Shown here piece after piece: positions 1-10,778 of a stretch of 64,000 bases of DNA. The stretch comes from Dendrolimus kikuchii (taxonomy: Eukaryota > Arthropoda > Insecta > Lepidoptera > Lasiocampidae), in the NCBI GenBank assembly GCA_019925095.2, contig CM034411.1, positions 12,462,001-12,526,000 of the forward strand, in the 5' to 3' direction. Below the pieces are notes generated by a model. That model had not been told where the DNA came from. It did not search any database and saw only the letters and a program-made list of their open reading frames with translations. The translations under genes and the position numbers were made by a program. The first letter of the stretch is position 1. The number at the start of each line of letters is the position of its first letter.

Positions 1-780
1 ACATTATTTACAATATCACTGAAAAGTGTAATACATTTTTTTTTTGGCGTTCTTGTAGAAAACATAAATAAAACTTATTATATTTTGCAAATTTGTTGTT
101 GTTTTTTTATGTTTTACTTGGCACCGACTAAGATATTGTAGAAAAGATGCATTTTTCACTTTCAAGTTACGAATCCAATAAAAATAAATTTTATACCGTT
201 TAGAAAACATTTTTATGGCTGAATATACATTAAAAAAATACTTACACGACGAATTGAGAACCTCGTTCATTTAAGTCGGTTAAGAACTCTCATTCAGTTG
301 TATTTGAAGCCAGTATCTTCAAGATATATGATATCTATACACGTCCCATCACACACCAGAGACCCAATGTATTCCTAAATCACCGTATTCATATTGACAT
401 GATAGTACATATAAGGCGCGCGCCCACTGGTGTGTAAAATCTCGCCCGTCTGGCACGAAATGGAAAATGTTATAAGGACGAACGCACACGAGAACTTTAA
501 GGAGATAAATCACTCGGGATCGTGACTGGCGTCCATTTTTAACAATGGCTCCTGTATTGTATTATCACACTAGTACCGTCCACGCGGTTTCGCTCGTGTT
601 AACTTAGGATCTTTACACGCGGAAATTATTCTATTAATCGGAATAAAAGTGTCGCCTATAATATATATATAGACTTGACGTACCGGTCAACGGCGAACCT
701 TATCAAGTCCAATACGGCGAGCGCAAGTATCTAGCGAAGTCAAATTTGGTTTTAAAAGTTCTCTTGCAAGGTGCGCAATA
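1..780. other. AT-rich non-coding stretch
   Basis: I see no gene here. A short piece around 105-150 (plus strand, ending in GGCACCGACT...GTAGAAAA) resembles the right arm of the large palindrome at 37067-37340, so part of this stretch is probably an old copy of that repeat. The rest is unassigned low-complexity AT-rich DNA. Confidence 0.5.
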
Positions 781-839
781 CAGCCTTAGGGTGAGCCGTA
801 GAAAAGCTTTGCGGCGGTTTTTTCTGATAAAGCGTTGCT

Positions 840-908
840 TATCTAAGTGTCTACGCGCTTGGATTCAAATCTAGCAACAGCTCTATCAATTGAACTACGC
901 CACTCCTT
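840..908 (-). repeat. tRNA-derived SINE head, fragment
   Basis: Read on the minus strand, the segment has a box-A-like stretch (GCGTAGTTCAATTGATAG, about 900-883) followed at tRNA-like spacing by a box-B-like stretch (AGATTTGAATCC, about 872-861). This is the internal RNA polymerase III promoter layout of tRNA-derived SINEs. There is no convincing cloverleaf, so a working tRNA gene is unlikely. The body and tail of the SINE are not recognisable. Confidence 0.4.
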
Positions 909-1212
909 ACTTTGTAGTGCACTCTTTCTGAAATGTGACTTAGATGTAACATGGAAAGGAACGGCGCTTGAGTACAACTGAGACCACAATATGCGCTTTC
1001 CATCCTTTTGCTGTTAATGAAAGATAGGTTTAGACAGACTAGTGTCTTTCATGTGTATAACGTGGCCAAGTAATAAAAGAAGACACTAGAAACGACAATC
1101 GTCAAGTACAAAATGTAACTATTATAAGTTCAACATGGCCACACATATCGCACCTTCGATTTTTGACATGTTATTATTTAAAACATAATTTTGGATCACA
1201 AATAATTCATAA

Positions 1213-1420
1213 TATTTTCTTAAGTTTTCGCGACTTGTATACATAATAAAACTACGTTTTAACGGTTTTAAGGGCGGTAATTTTATTTCATTTTGGTTTT
1301 TCCGACGCCCACTTCGGCCACTTTTCACTTCCGTAATCACGTCACCGATGAAACGTCGGAAAAACCAAAATCAAATAAAATTACCGCGCATAAAACCGTT
1401 AAAACGTAATTTTATTGCAC
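1213..1420. mobile_element. Penelope-like element fragments, head-to-head
   Basis: Two short 5'-terminal pieces of a Penelope-like element meet near 1335. The minus piece (about 1340-1213) encodes residues such as RRKNQNEIKL and FIMYTSRENLRKYY, matching the N-terminal part of the larger plus-strand copy at 44361. The plus piece (about 1336-1420) carries the same leader: a GAAACGTCGG box, then AAAACCAAAATC and AAAACCGTTAAAACGTA. Outside these limits the similarity to the 44 kb copy stops. Together they form an imperfect inverted repeat of about 70-85 bases per arm. It is non-functional and clearly older than the 42-47 kb copies. Confidence 0.75.
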
Positions 1421-1659
1421 AAATAAATCACATAGATTTTGAGATAAATAGCTATTACATACCCACACAGACAGACAGACGGATATGACGATCGTATAAA
1501 GGTTAGATAAATATATGGTTACGGAAGCCTAATAACTATAAAATAATTAAAATGCTTTAACACACTCCTTATAAATAAATATCTTATAAAATTGCTTGTG
1601 TAACAAAAGTTACATATAACTATAATGGCGTCGCTGTTTCGCGCGCTTTTCTTCCGCCA

Positions 1660-2215
1660 TCTTGCAAGTGGCTACCGTCGCCCATGGACATCTGCAACGC
1701 TACGGGAGCCGATGCGTTGCCTACGTCGTTGAGACTAAATATCTGTGTACGCTCTTTTAGAAGAGCCTATAATGTAGCGCTTTGGAAAAACCGCGGGAGG
1801 GAGCTCATTCCACAGCTTGCTCACGCATGGCGTAAAAGAGCGAGAGCCAAGAGCAGTAGATAACTTCCAGGTAAGTGGATGAACTCCCAGTCGCCGACGA
1901 GCAGTGCGGTGGTAAAATGGCGACGTAGGTACCAAACCAAACAGTTCCTCAGAACACTCCCCATTGTACAGACGGTAGAACGCGCTCAGAGCGCCGACGT
2001 CTCTTCTGAGACTTAAAGATTGTAAACCGTCTGTAAGTTCGGGATCGTCGACAATCCGGACCGCTCGGCGCTGTAAGGAGTCAAGTGGGAACAGCTGGTA
2101 CTGAGGTGCCCCAACCCAGAGATGGGAGCAGTATTCCACATGGGGTCAGACTTGGGCCTTATATAATAAAAGCCTACATCCTGGTGTGAAGTACCGCTTA
2201 GCCCTGTTGAGATAT
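1660..2215 (-). mobile_element. CR1/Jockey-group LINE, C-terminal remnant with 3' end
   Basis: This is the end of a non-LTR retrotransposon reverse transcriptase ORF. The open part (2139 to 1735) contains EYCSHLWVGAP, LQRRAVRIVDDP, YNGECSEELF and SKLWNELPPAVFP, the region that follows the polymerase fingers and palm in CR1/Jockey-group LINEs. Upstream, about 2215-2140 continues the same frame (NRAKRYFTPG...LLYKAQV) but with a TGA where arginine is expected. The catalytic palm is missing, so the copy is 5'-truncated and dead. Below 1735 comes its 3' UTR, with a piece (TTGCAGATGTCCATGGGCGA) that also occurs near the 3' end of the SINE A repeats in this window. Confidence 0.75.
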
Positions 2216-3395
2216 AGATAGTCGGTTATATAGATTACTATTTTGGATCTAGAAGATTCTTTTTACTATCAGCTCGTGGTAAATGTAACATTGAAATGAA
2301 ATCTATTTACGAAACAAGTACAAGGAACATAGACTATTTAACAATACGAGGACAGTTTTATAGGAGCATCCAAAGTTAAATCTGGTACCCCCCGTACCAG
2401 GTCTGTTCTATACAATCTGTGTGGCGGGCCGCCAGTGGAATTCGTTTCGCTTATAAGCGTCTTTCTCTCTCTCTTGGCATGGTATTATCAAAACTAATAA
2501 CTACGTTCCTAGATGAGTAAGTATTAAAGTAATGTATATGGAATTATGAGTATATATCAATGATGAGTGCGCAAGCTTGCTGGTGTGTGGAGTTTGAACA
2601 CATAAACACACCTGTATTATTATACCAAATCACAGCGTAGTTTGTCAGGATCAATTTCTGCGAAGGAACAGCAAACGGCAAACCAAAGAAAAGGGGTGTT
2701 TTACAACGAAATCTTCTGTTATCTATACATCAATTACACTTCACCTCATTTTACACAATATGGAAATGATGAAAATTATTCTATTTTTAATAGGCATCAA
2801 AAGTACTCGAAACGCATATTATTTTACCCCAATCAATCAAATCAGTCAATGGGTAAACATTAATTGCTTGCAAATGAGGTGCGGTCTAATTAGCAGCGCA
2901 TTAATTAATTAATGTATGGAAAATAAAACTGTACACTTCATCCCAGGTATCATCCATCATGTCTGAGTAGACATAATATAAATAAAGAATAGAGTTATTC
3001 ATCCCTTTCCCGAAAATTTGAATATCGTAATTCATTAAAATAGGTCTCAATTGTTATAACTGTTCGAACATAACGCGTTTCGAACCAGCGTCGCGTCCAT
3101 GTGCGAGCACCAAAAATACGGAACGTCGGACTGTGTTCAAACTTTTGACAAACAACTCAAAGCTGGTAAGGATACGTGCTTATTAACTAGAGGGACGGTT
3201 ATACCGATTCTGTAGACAGAAAATAGAAAGAGAGAAAAGAAGAAAGAAAGAAAATGAAGAAAGAAAATCATTTATTTGAACACATTGCGAGATATTACAA
3301 ATCGCAACAAATCGCCTTTTTATGCCAATGTACCTTATGGGAAGTACTTAGCGTCGTCTACGCATATTTGCAATACCAAAGGTGTTTTATTAGTG
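2216..3395. other. non-coding stretch, nothing recognised
   Basis: Short open frames here (for example 2642-2863 and 3254-3502) have no recognisable domain, AT-driven composition and no convincing splice context. The sequence is AT-rich with a purine-rich run near 3225-3260. I do not assign a feature. Confidence 0.5.
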
Positions 3396-3399
3396 TTGA

Positions 3400-3590
3400 A
3401 TTAGAAGTAGTGGTAGCTTTGAAGGGGGGCTGCAGCCTGGTCACTGATGCCGGCACAAACTCAGGGTTGTTACGTTGGAATGCTATAGACCCCAAGTGGT
3501 AGCCATCCAGACGGGTAAATGCCCTACCACCTGGCTGTGGGTTATTTTTCCAGGACAGGACAACGTCTGCCGGTCCCACTAGTTAGTTAT
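3400..3590 (-). repeat. SINE A fragment
   Basis: This is a diverged central piece of the ~310 bp repeat found about ten times in the window. It matches on the minus strand through the segment that in better copies reads ACCTGGTCACTAATGCCGG and CCAGTCGGGCAAATGCCC (in plus-strand view). Both ends are missing. Open frames on either strand are by-products of the repeat. Confidence 0.65.
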
Positions 3591-3599
3591 ACATACAAG

Positions 3600-4520
3600 A
3601 TTTTAAACCTGCATTGATGTGATAAATATATATTATTAGACTTACTGAAATTAATATATAATAAACAAACAAGAAATAATTTAGTAAAATATTAGTCCTT
3701 CCGCTCCGCTCGGTATTACAGCACAACCTAAAGCCCTCGGGCGGGAGCAAGCCAGCGACATCTATCTCATTTAAATACCAGTTTGCGACGTAATGCGGCA
3801 TTACATCACTCTGGAGAAATTCTTCAGGCTTGCAGCTAAATCGCTGTTTGATATAACCGCTGCTTCAGTCAATGTATCACAAGTATTACATTCGAATTAA
3901 GTAAAGAGTATAATTATGCTACTACTAAAAACTGATATAAGCACGTTTTTAGGGTTACGTAGACATTTTAGCAAAACTGAAAGCTTCCTGTCTTTGTATG
4001 TATGTCACGGCCATTAAGTTTAATCTAAATCTCTTATCCCACCCTCTTCTTTCCATTATCGGACAACCAGGCGCAATGGCATGGTTGGTGACATGATCCG
4101 TGGTAGAGGTCACTGTTTCCGGGGGTATAGGTGGAATCACCTTTACTGTACGAAGTGGTACGGCCCTTCACCAAAAACCAAAGGTGAACGGCCGTCCACC
4201 TTTAGTGGGAGCGAAGTAAGCTGGTCCGCTCACGCTCCCGTTCCTTCTCATCCTTAGCAAGCATTAGGCACTCGCAAAAGGGGGAGAGACTAAAGCATAA
4301 CCTAGTCGAACTACTTTACGCGATCCTCTCTCAAGTCACTTTTCCAAAAATATTACTAAATTTAGAATAACATTACACAGATCTGTCAGAAGCTCCCTCA
4401 AATGTCGATTCGGGAGCAAATGTCAATTCGTCGATATTCGAGTGCCCTCAAGGCGTTTCTTTCTACGCAATACAATGGAATCCGGGAGTCGTGTTATTAA
4501 GTATTTTGATAGGCATTGAA
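3600..4520. other. non-coding stretch with a GC-richer patch
   Basis: I see no gene. Around 3960-4320 the base composition becomes more GC-rich than its surroundings, which in this window usually marks a transposon remnant, but I cannot place it in a family. It contains the hairpin listed at 4160-4195. Confidence 0.4.
4160..4195. repeat. short inverted repeat
   Basis: ACGGCCCTTCACC at 4160-4172 pairs with GGTGAACGGCCGT at 4183-4195, with one mismatch in 13 and a 10-base loop. It has no flanking T-run or gene that would make it a terminator or attenuator. Confidence 0.6.
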
Positions 4521-4521
4521 T

Positions 4522-4640
4522 TTTCATACATACATACATACATAACTTCACGCCAGTTCCCTTGCGGGGTAGGCACGATCAACAGAGCGCCATTTAGGCC
4601 CATTCTTACACACCTCACTTGCTTCTTTGAATTTTCATCA
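4522..4640 (-). mobile_element. RTE-type LINE, extreme 3' end (family RTE-A)
   Basis: On the minus strand this is the last ~100 bases of the RTE-A element best preserved at 12137-12905. It includes the tract that reads GAACTGGCGTGAAGTTATG and then a (TATG)n tail, seen on the plus strand as the CATA run at 4526-4542. It is strongly 5'-truncated and has no coding capacity. Confidence 0.8.
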
Positions 4641-4817
4641 TGCTGCATAATCGCAAATCTTAACTGTAAGTGCAATTTCAATAACATTGCAACACAACAG
4701 TGATTAGTTACGATGCATGGTACAGATATGTATGCTAACTGCTATTTCTCCATACCTACAAATGCATTCATCCATCGCAATAGCAATAACGATCACTATA
4801 GAGTTATAGACCCTAGT

Positions 4818-5127
4818 TACGGTGCAGGAAAGGAGAAAGAATATAATTTCCTGCGGCCGGGCGGCCTGTCGTAAGACGCAACAAAATAACCCACAGCCTG
4901 GTTATAGGGTATATTTGCCAGTCTGGATGACTTTCACCCCTGGTCCATAGTGTGCCGCCGTTTCAACCTTGAGTTGTGGTCCAGCATTCGCGGTCGGGTT
5001 CCAGTCTGCCTTCAGACAGCGGCAGCACATCGGTAATACCTTTGTCATTACAAATGTCCATAGGCGATGATAACTGCCTTCCATCAGGTGAGCCGTCTGC
5101 CAGTCTGTTGAACTCATGCAATAAAAA
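4818..5127 (+). repeat. SINE A, near full length
   Basis: This is a near-complete copy. The 5' end is GGTGCAGGAAAGGAGAAAG, followed by CGGCCGGGCGGCCTGTCGTAAG. A GGGTTCCAGTCTGCC stretch, which could be a box-B-like signal, lies near 5005. The 3' end is CCATAGGCGATG...CTGTTGAACTCATGCA, followed by an A-rich tail at about 5119-5127. It encodes nothing believable; the open frames on the minus strand are chance frames. Confidence 0.8.
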
Positions 5128-5394
5128 AAGATAGCAATATAAGTGACAATCGTTCAATACGTAATAACTTCAACACTTGATCCTGTCCTTTCTAAAGTGA
5201 CGTGTACACATGTCCACGATTAATTTAACCATCCCACCCCATCCCTCCATCTCGACGTAAGGATTGAACTTAACACACGTTATTTATTGTGATTGATTCG
5301 TAACATTAATTAATTGTTAGAGCTTTCTGTGTTAAGGAATATATTTTAGGTTTTTAATTCTTTTCATTCACCTTCTCTCAATTACTCAGTTGTC

Positions 5395-5545
5395 AGGAGC
5401 CTTAAGAACAGACGAGCGTGCATGTCAAGAGTTACGAATGTCAAAGAAGCAAGTGAGGTGTGTAAGAATGGGCCTAAATGGAGCTCTGTTTTCCGTGCCT
5501 ACCCCGCAAGGGAACTGGCGTGAAGTTATATTATTATTATTATTT
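5395..5545 (+). mobile_element. RTE-A LINE 3' fragment, plus strand
   Basis: The translated plus strand reads RTDERACQELRMSKKQVRCVRMGLNGAL, a diverged version of the C-terminal RACMTRVMNVKEASEVCKNGPKW of the copy at 12137-12905. The nucleotide end AACTGGCGTGAAGTTAT is the same as in the other copies, but the tail is (ATT)n at 5528-5545 instead of (TATG)n. It is 5'-truncated and frameshifted. Confidence 0.75.
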
Positions 5546-5547
5546 TC

Positions 5548-6115
5548 TCTCAATTATTTACGGTTGTCACAATATGCCTTTTCCTGCCATACTCCTCTAC
5601 GCCGACATACGTCCTCTGTCACACCACAAATCATCATAACATTCTTCACACGATCCATCTATCTCTTTTTTTTTATTGCAGATCAGCAGACAGTCCGACG
5701 GCCCACTAGATGGAAAGCGGTTACCATCGCCTATGGACATTTGCAACACCAAAGTTGCTACAAATGCGCTGCTACTCTCTTAAGGGAAACTGGAACCTGG
5801 TCACTAATGCCGGAACACAATTCAAGGTTGTTATGGCGACATACTTTAGACCAGGGGTGGTAGCCATCCAGTCGGGCAAATGCTCTACCACCTGGCTGTG
5901 GGTTGTTAAGTCGCCTCTTACGACAGGCCGCCCGGCCGCAGGAAATTGTATTCTTTCTCCGTTCCTGCACGGATCCTCTTTTTGGTCTACCTTTACATTT
6001 GAACCTATCTTTCTTGCAGTTCAACATTCTTTTTGTGACATGACTTTCAGCCCTCCTTATTATATGCCCGTTCCAGCTTAGTCTTCTTCCTCTCAGTTTT
6101 TCGCCCAACCTTTTA
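5548..6115 (-). mobile_element. RTE-type LINE remnant (family RTE-B), split by a SINE
   Basis: This is the C-terminal end of an RTE-group reverse transcriptase on the minus strand. The 5' half (6115-5977) encodes EKLRGRRLSWNGHIIRRAESHVTKRML, then a CKGRPK stretch. The 3' half (5665-5548) encodes the usual tail with a DRV...MMICGVTEDVC stretch. A SINE A copy (5666-5976) lies exactly between them. The related copy at 10235-10632 lacks the insertion and gives the uninterrupted order, which shows the two halves are one element. The catalytic domain is absent. Confidence 0.75.
5666..5976 (-). repeat. SINE A, full length, nested in RTE-B
   Basis: This is a complete minus-strand copy. On the plus strand it starts with its T-rich (tail) end, TTTTTATTGCAGATCAGCAGAC, and finishes with the 5' end GTTCCTGCACGG. 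The flanks CTCTTTTT (left) and CTCTTTTT (right, before GGTCTACC) look like an 8-base target duplication. The matching RTE-B copy at about 10370 shows this site unoccupied, which fixes the element borders well. Confidence 0.85.
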
Positions 6116-6249
6116 GGTTTTAATTGTGGTGCATAATATCAGATTTGAAAATGCTACAGTACGGTAATCACTATTTGCTGTAGGTTATTCTTCTAGATCA
6201 AGGTTATTAGGTTAAGACACTATGTTAGAATATTCTTGCATACTACGAG

Positions 6250-6870
6250 TACTATTAAATAGTAGTGGATGTTAGGTTCAACTTATGTATTATATAGCGT
6301 CTAATAAGAACGAAAAGCATGTTTAAGGAAAGAAGCACGCTAAACAAACCCGTACATTTGACAGCACCGTGTGCAAAATAAAAATAAGGCCCAAAAAAAT
6401 GTTTATAGAAGCCCACTTTAGCTACGAAAATTCTTGCGTCACATTCGATAAGAGATGTAGTGCCACAAAATCCATTAATACTGTTACCAGTTGCAGGACT
6501 CGAATCCAATGCCGTTGGAGTTATTATAGCATTCATTAGAACTATACAAACACGTATAACACAGGTACAAATATAACCGGACGCAATAAGTCCAAGCGTA
6601 ATGCACAATTCAATAACACGCGCAAAGTCCGTCACTAAATGTACACACGTCTTGCTTCGCTTGTGTTTATCGCTTGACTGCGTCACCCCTCCGTTGGGGC
6701 ATTGCTTTATACTGTACAAATACAATATGTCTGCTCGACCGCGTGGACTGAATTTTCCAAGAATCACACCTGGCTAATGACTACCATAAAGATTATAATA
6801 CACAATGGGCTGTTTTTCCAATCACAAATTTTAAACACAAAGTAACAAAAGAAGACGGTCATCAAAGAGC
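6250..6870 (-). repeat. LTR-like repeat, minus-strand copy
   Basis: On the minus strand this matches two other copies in the window (39195-39560 and 63610-63935). Shared marks are GATTGGAAAAACAGCCCATT, a TATA-type box inside CAGTATAAAGCAATG, and GGTTATATTTGTACCTGTG followed by GTTTGTATAGTTCTAAT. A TATA box followed by a transcript start and a polyadenylation-like AATAAA (seen in the 39 kb copy) fits a long terminal repeat. I see no gag, pol or integrase nearby, so these are probably solo LTRs. The 170-residue open frame inside (6767-6255) looks incidental. Confidence 0.55.
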
Positions 6871-7467
6871 TTCAATGTTATTGGCTCAAACGCCGCCGAG
6901 TAATAAATGTACTTTGTTTACAGATATGCAGGTGGCCCAAATTGTAACAATACGAAAAACATCAAAACACTAAAACTTCGAACGAACGATTTTGATGCTC
7001 CTAGTTTAATTTTGTAATTATGATAACGTACTTTTTAAATATATATAGCTCTGGAAGTCGGATTAAGCAGTCATATATCTTTTCATGTCAACCATTTTCA
7101 GTACATCCTATATGTGCCTTTATTTTAAAAGTAATAAACAAATTAAGGTAAATACATTTGTGAGTGCTAGAATAAATAAACAGAAAGGTAAATGCTTTTG
7201 TTAACTGATTTATAAATAACTCACTGTTAAGTTATTCTTTAAGTACAGTTGAAAAAGTACTTAGAGATTGGGCGTTGAAATATTCAAGTAACAACTGGAG
7301 ACTGAAATAACGGAAAGTGAGATAGATACATATCAATATTTTGTTTGCTTTTTTGTTAAATGGCTTTAACTTCAACATAAACACACAGAGCACAGTATTA
7401 GTGTTCAGTTACATTAAAGGAAACGTATTACATCTATTTTGGTCTACCGATTGTATAAATGAAATAG

Positions 7468-7757
7468 TCGTGCAGGAACGGAGAAAGAATACAATTTCAT
7501 GCGGCCGGGCAGCCGGTCGTAAGAGGCTGAATAACCCACAGCTAGGTGATAAGGTATTTGCCCGTCTGCCCGTATGCCGCCATAACAACCTTGAGTTGTG
7601 TTTCGGCATTAGTGGCCAGGTTCCAGTCTCCCTTAAAAGAGCAGCAGCGCATTTGTAACGCCTTCGGTGTTACAAATGTCTATAGGCCATGGTAACCGCT
7701 TTCAATCAGCGGTGGGCCGTGTGCCTGTCTGCTGAACTCATGCAAAAAAAAAAAAAG
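7468..7757 (+). repeat. SINE A, plus strand
   Basis: This copy runs from CGTGCAGGAACGGAGAAAG to CTGCTGAACTCATGC followed by a run of about 13 A. Compared with the other copies it has a deletion of a few tens of bases after GCCCGTCTGCCCG, where the ACCACCCCTGG segment is missing. The long A-tail indicates insertion by LINE-type reverse transcription. Confidence 0.85.
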
Positions 7758-8051
7758 TTAAACTTCATTCCAATAAAAGGCTGTTTTTTTATATTTATTT
7801 TAGCATGGCAAGTTCATTGAAGTTCATTGATCAATCATGGCCAGCGGTTGACGGGACGAACGCTTAGTAGAAAGCTTCAGCAGGGTAGATGAGACTATAT
7901 TTATCATACAAAACGTCGCAGCCTCATTCATAGGTTGTGTAAAGTTGTACAAAGTCATCACGTCATAACTTTGTACAAGTAAAAGGAGTAAAATAGCGCG
8001 TTATTTGTTGATTAAACAGCAATAAAAAATATTTCTGTCATTTTATCTATA

Positions 8052-8302
8052 TCTATATATATAAAAAAAAATAAGTGTCTGTTTATAATGTTAAAATAAA
8101 AATGTGAAAACAATCAGGACCATAATTCGGACCAGGAGATGACGAAAATGCAATTTTTAGAATTGTTATCTGTCTTGATGTTCCGGCTAATCTCTGAAAC
8201 GGCTGAACCGATTTTGACGGGACTTTCACTGACAGATAGCTGATGTTATTTAGGATTCCGCGAAAAAACGGTCCACGCGGACAAAGCCGCGGGCACAGCT
8301 AG
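8052..8302 (+). mobile_element. short Helitron-type element
   Basis: The 5' end is TCTATATATATAAAA, preceded by A. The 3' end is CGGACAAAGCCGCGGGCACAGCTAG, with a GC-rich hairpin (CCACGCGGAC...GCCGCGGGC) just before CTAG, followed by T. TC...CTAG borders between A and T, plus a subterminal hairpin and no target duplication, are the marks of Helitrons. At 251 bases it cannot encode a Rep/helicase and depends on proteins supplied elsewhere. An internal stretch (GGCTGAACCGATTTTGACGG) recurs in other copies. Confidence 0.8.
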
Positions 8303-9335
8303 TTTTAAAAGTAAAATTATAAGATGGTATTTCAAAGCCTTTTTTATTGTTCTCACTTCCGCTGTAAAACATGCCCCAATAGAACTTGTCGTCTTATAAT
8401 AAACAACACTATATTAAATAAGGTTTTACTAACTCAAACCTAATTCGTTTTATTAATACAAAAGAGACACTAAAAACAATGTTTGTCTTGAAAAATTAAT
8501 TATTTTCGATGTTTAAGTTAGTCATTTAGTATGAGAGGTAACTGTAGTTTTACCATTTTTTGCTTTTGAACGTTGCTGAACTTAATGTACATTTCTTGTA
8601 TGATCATCACCACCTTAGCGTTAATTTCAGTTGTGTCTTTCTACTATTTTTGTTTCCCCTTCGCCCGGTTTTCAGCAAGTTTCAACCAAAGGCGATGTTT
8701 TGTTCATAATAAAACAAATACCTACATATGTACTAATTATGAAACAAAGTCGGCTAACAAATAAAGTCTATATATAGGTCGTTCACTTCTGACTCATACG
8801 ATGTAGTGATATCTAGGGCATAAACCCGCCTGTGTGTATATGTCTGTCTGTATGTCATATACATTTATCATAACCTAGTTATTCTAAGAATTAATATAGC
8901 TATTCCTAGCTTGTAACCTAGATAGTTCCTGGAAACAGTTTAACTCGATTTCACGTATTGTTAAAATTCAGATCTAATATGAAATATTTTTTGTAAGATG
9001 ATTTAGCTAAGAGTATCCTTTTTATATTATAAAATTATATTTAGGGTCGATTTTTCTAAAAATATTCGACGGATAAAAATTATCAGTTGAATAAATTATA
9101 ACCTGAGCAAAAACAAAAGTCAAACCATTCAACTGTTTTATTCATGCAACTGACATTATTAATTTATCCATGTTATACCTTATTCTATGAATAACTTTTA
9201 TCTGGCTATTGAAGAATAGGCCCTTATTTAATCTAAGATATTACAAATTAATATTACGAGGAAAACTTGAATTAGTCATATTGTACTTACTCTACCTATA
9301 AGAAGAGTATCCACTATGTTAGTTTGTCTTCTTTT
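8303..9335. other. AT-rich non-coding stretch
   Basis: I see no gene or clear repeat. The short frame at 8573-8764 is hydrophobic because of AT bias and has no start or splice context I would trust. Confidence 0.5.
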
Positions 9336-9339
9336 TATC

Positions 9340-9785
9340 AGGGGAAATCCGCTTGAAGACAAACCGCCGCGGGGCAAGCGCGGTGAGGCGTGTGGGATTC
9401 ACTTCATTGGGGTGGCACTAGCACCCCCGTAAGAATCCTATTGCCACTACGCGGTTGGAAATATCCACTAACACCCTTGGCTGATCCTCGTTGCGTTATC
9501 CGGGCTGTGGGCTCGCTCACACATTCACCTCTAGCCCGGACGGACGATGGCTCCCGGATTGTACTTTTCAATGTGTGGAAACACAGACTAATAGCAAATG
9601 CCACAGCTATGCCGTACGCAAAAGGAACGGGGAAGCAAAAGGCTTCGTTCATACTGCTGGTGTTTTCACTGTGAAACGATGGCGTAGATCAGAGCGCCTT
9701 GTCCTCCGCGGATGGAATGGTGTAGGGGGAATTATGCCGCAACCCGACGTCGATGCGCTAGGTTTTGAAGCCTTGTATTGACAAG
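9340..9785 (+). repeat. GC-rich repeat, probable retroelement remnant
   Basis: The block is far richer in GC than its flanks. Its first part (GGGGAAATCCGCTTGAAGAC, then GTGGCACTAGCACC, then AATATCCACTAACACCC) is repeated in diverged form at about 40770-40945. The second part has overlapping open frames in several phases, which is what GC-rich repeats give. I cannot assign it to a family; strand is given by comparison with the other copy only. Confidence 0.5.
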
Positions 9786-10234
9786 CTGGCCACTAATAGA
9801 CTTATTACTACTTCTGTAATAAGTATATTCTGGTGAGAGAACGTTAAAATTTAAAGCATTTGTATTCTTCAAAAAAGTTTGTCCTTTAATATAAAAAACA
9901 AAACAAAAAACTCTTTTGAGAAAGGGTATTGTATATCAAAGCCCGTATTGAAGTGGACACCGCGGGACCCCAAGGTCCCAAAGTTTCTTTAGTCAAAAAG
10001 GCACCTGGCGCCGTAATTGCAAGAGTTCCTTAATTAATAACAGCCTCCTAACTTTCGAAGTTTGAAGATTTCGAGAGGCCCATTGGAGTCCTTTTGCTTA
10101 GTTTTATAGAAAATATGAAACAGTAAATCAGTTTGAACATTTTTTCGACGCGATTATCTTTACAGACTCCCACCCTACCATTCGAGGTTTTTAGTAGTGG
10201 TGCAGTGCAATAATGACAAAACTAAATTAGGGTT

Positions 10235-10632
10235 GGCTACCTCTCTCTTTTCTTTCACCATATCCCAATTATTTGGGGTCGGCACAATGTCTTTTCCTTC
10301 CACACTCTTCTACTCTGACATACATCTTCTGTCACACCACATATCATCATATCATTCTTCACACAATCCATCCATCTTTTTTTGGTCTACCTTTACATTT
10401 GTACCCATCTATCTTGAAGTTTTAACATTCTTTTTGTCACGTGACTTGCATCCCTCCTCATTATATGCCCATACCAACTTAATCTTCTTGCTCGCAATTT
10501 TTCAGTCACGGATGCAACTTTCAAAGATCCCCTTATGTACTTATTTCTCACCTTATCCATTCTTGTAGGGTTGGCTACCATATATGTAATAAAAACTTTT
10601 ATTTTTTTAAATAGGCGTGTATCGCTAGACAT
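10235..10632 (-). mobile_element. RTE-B LINE C-terminal remnant
   Basis: The minus strand encodes MDKVRNKYIRGSLKVAS, then TEKLRARRLSWYGHIMRRDA, then SHVTKRML. After a frameshift it reads GRPKK...WIV, then VTEDVC, and near the end (about 10300-10265) EKTLC followed by ADPK. This is the typical C-terminal end of RTE-group LINE proteins. It carries no SINE insertion and so serves as the empty-site reference for the copy at 5548-6115. The palm domain is missing and the frame is broken. Confidence 0.75.
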
Positions 10633-10778
10633 GTCTTAAAAATCATAATAATATTTGTTTGCACCTTTTATTTCACAAAATAAGTGGGAAAATATTGGGT
10701 TCCTAACATTGCGTAACAAAGTTCCAGAAAATTAAAATTCTTAACAACCTATCATGGTTCTTATCAAACTTCTCATCT

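Noticed and set aside
4522..4545. CRISPR-like short repeats (CATA runs here and at 12136, 29490, 50940)
   Set aside because: Simple tetranucleotide tails of LINEs without spacers, in a eukaryotic sequence.
6255..6767. 170-codon ORF with hydrophobic segments
   Set aside because: Lies entirely in the LTR-like repeat and is not kept in the copies at 39195 and 63610.
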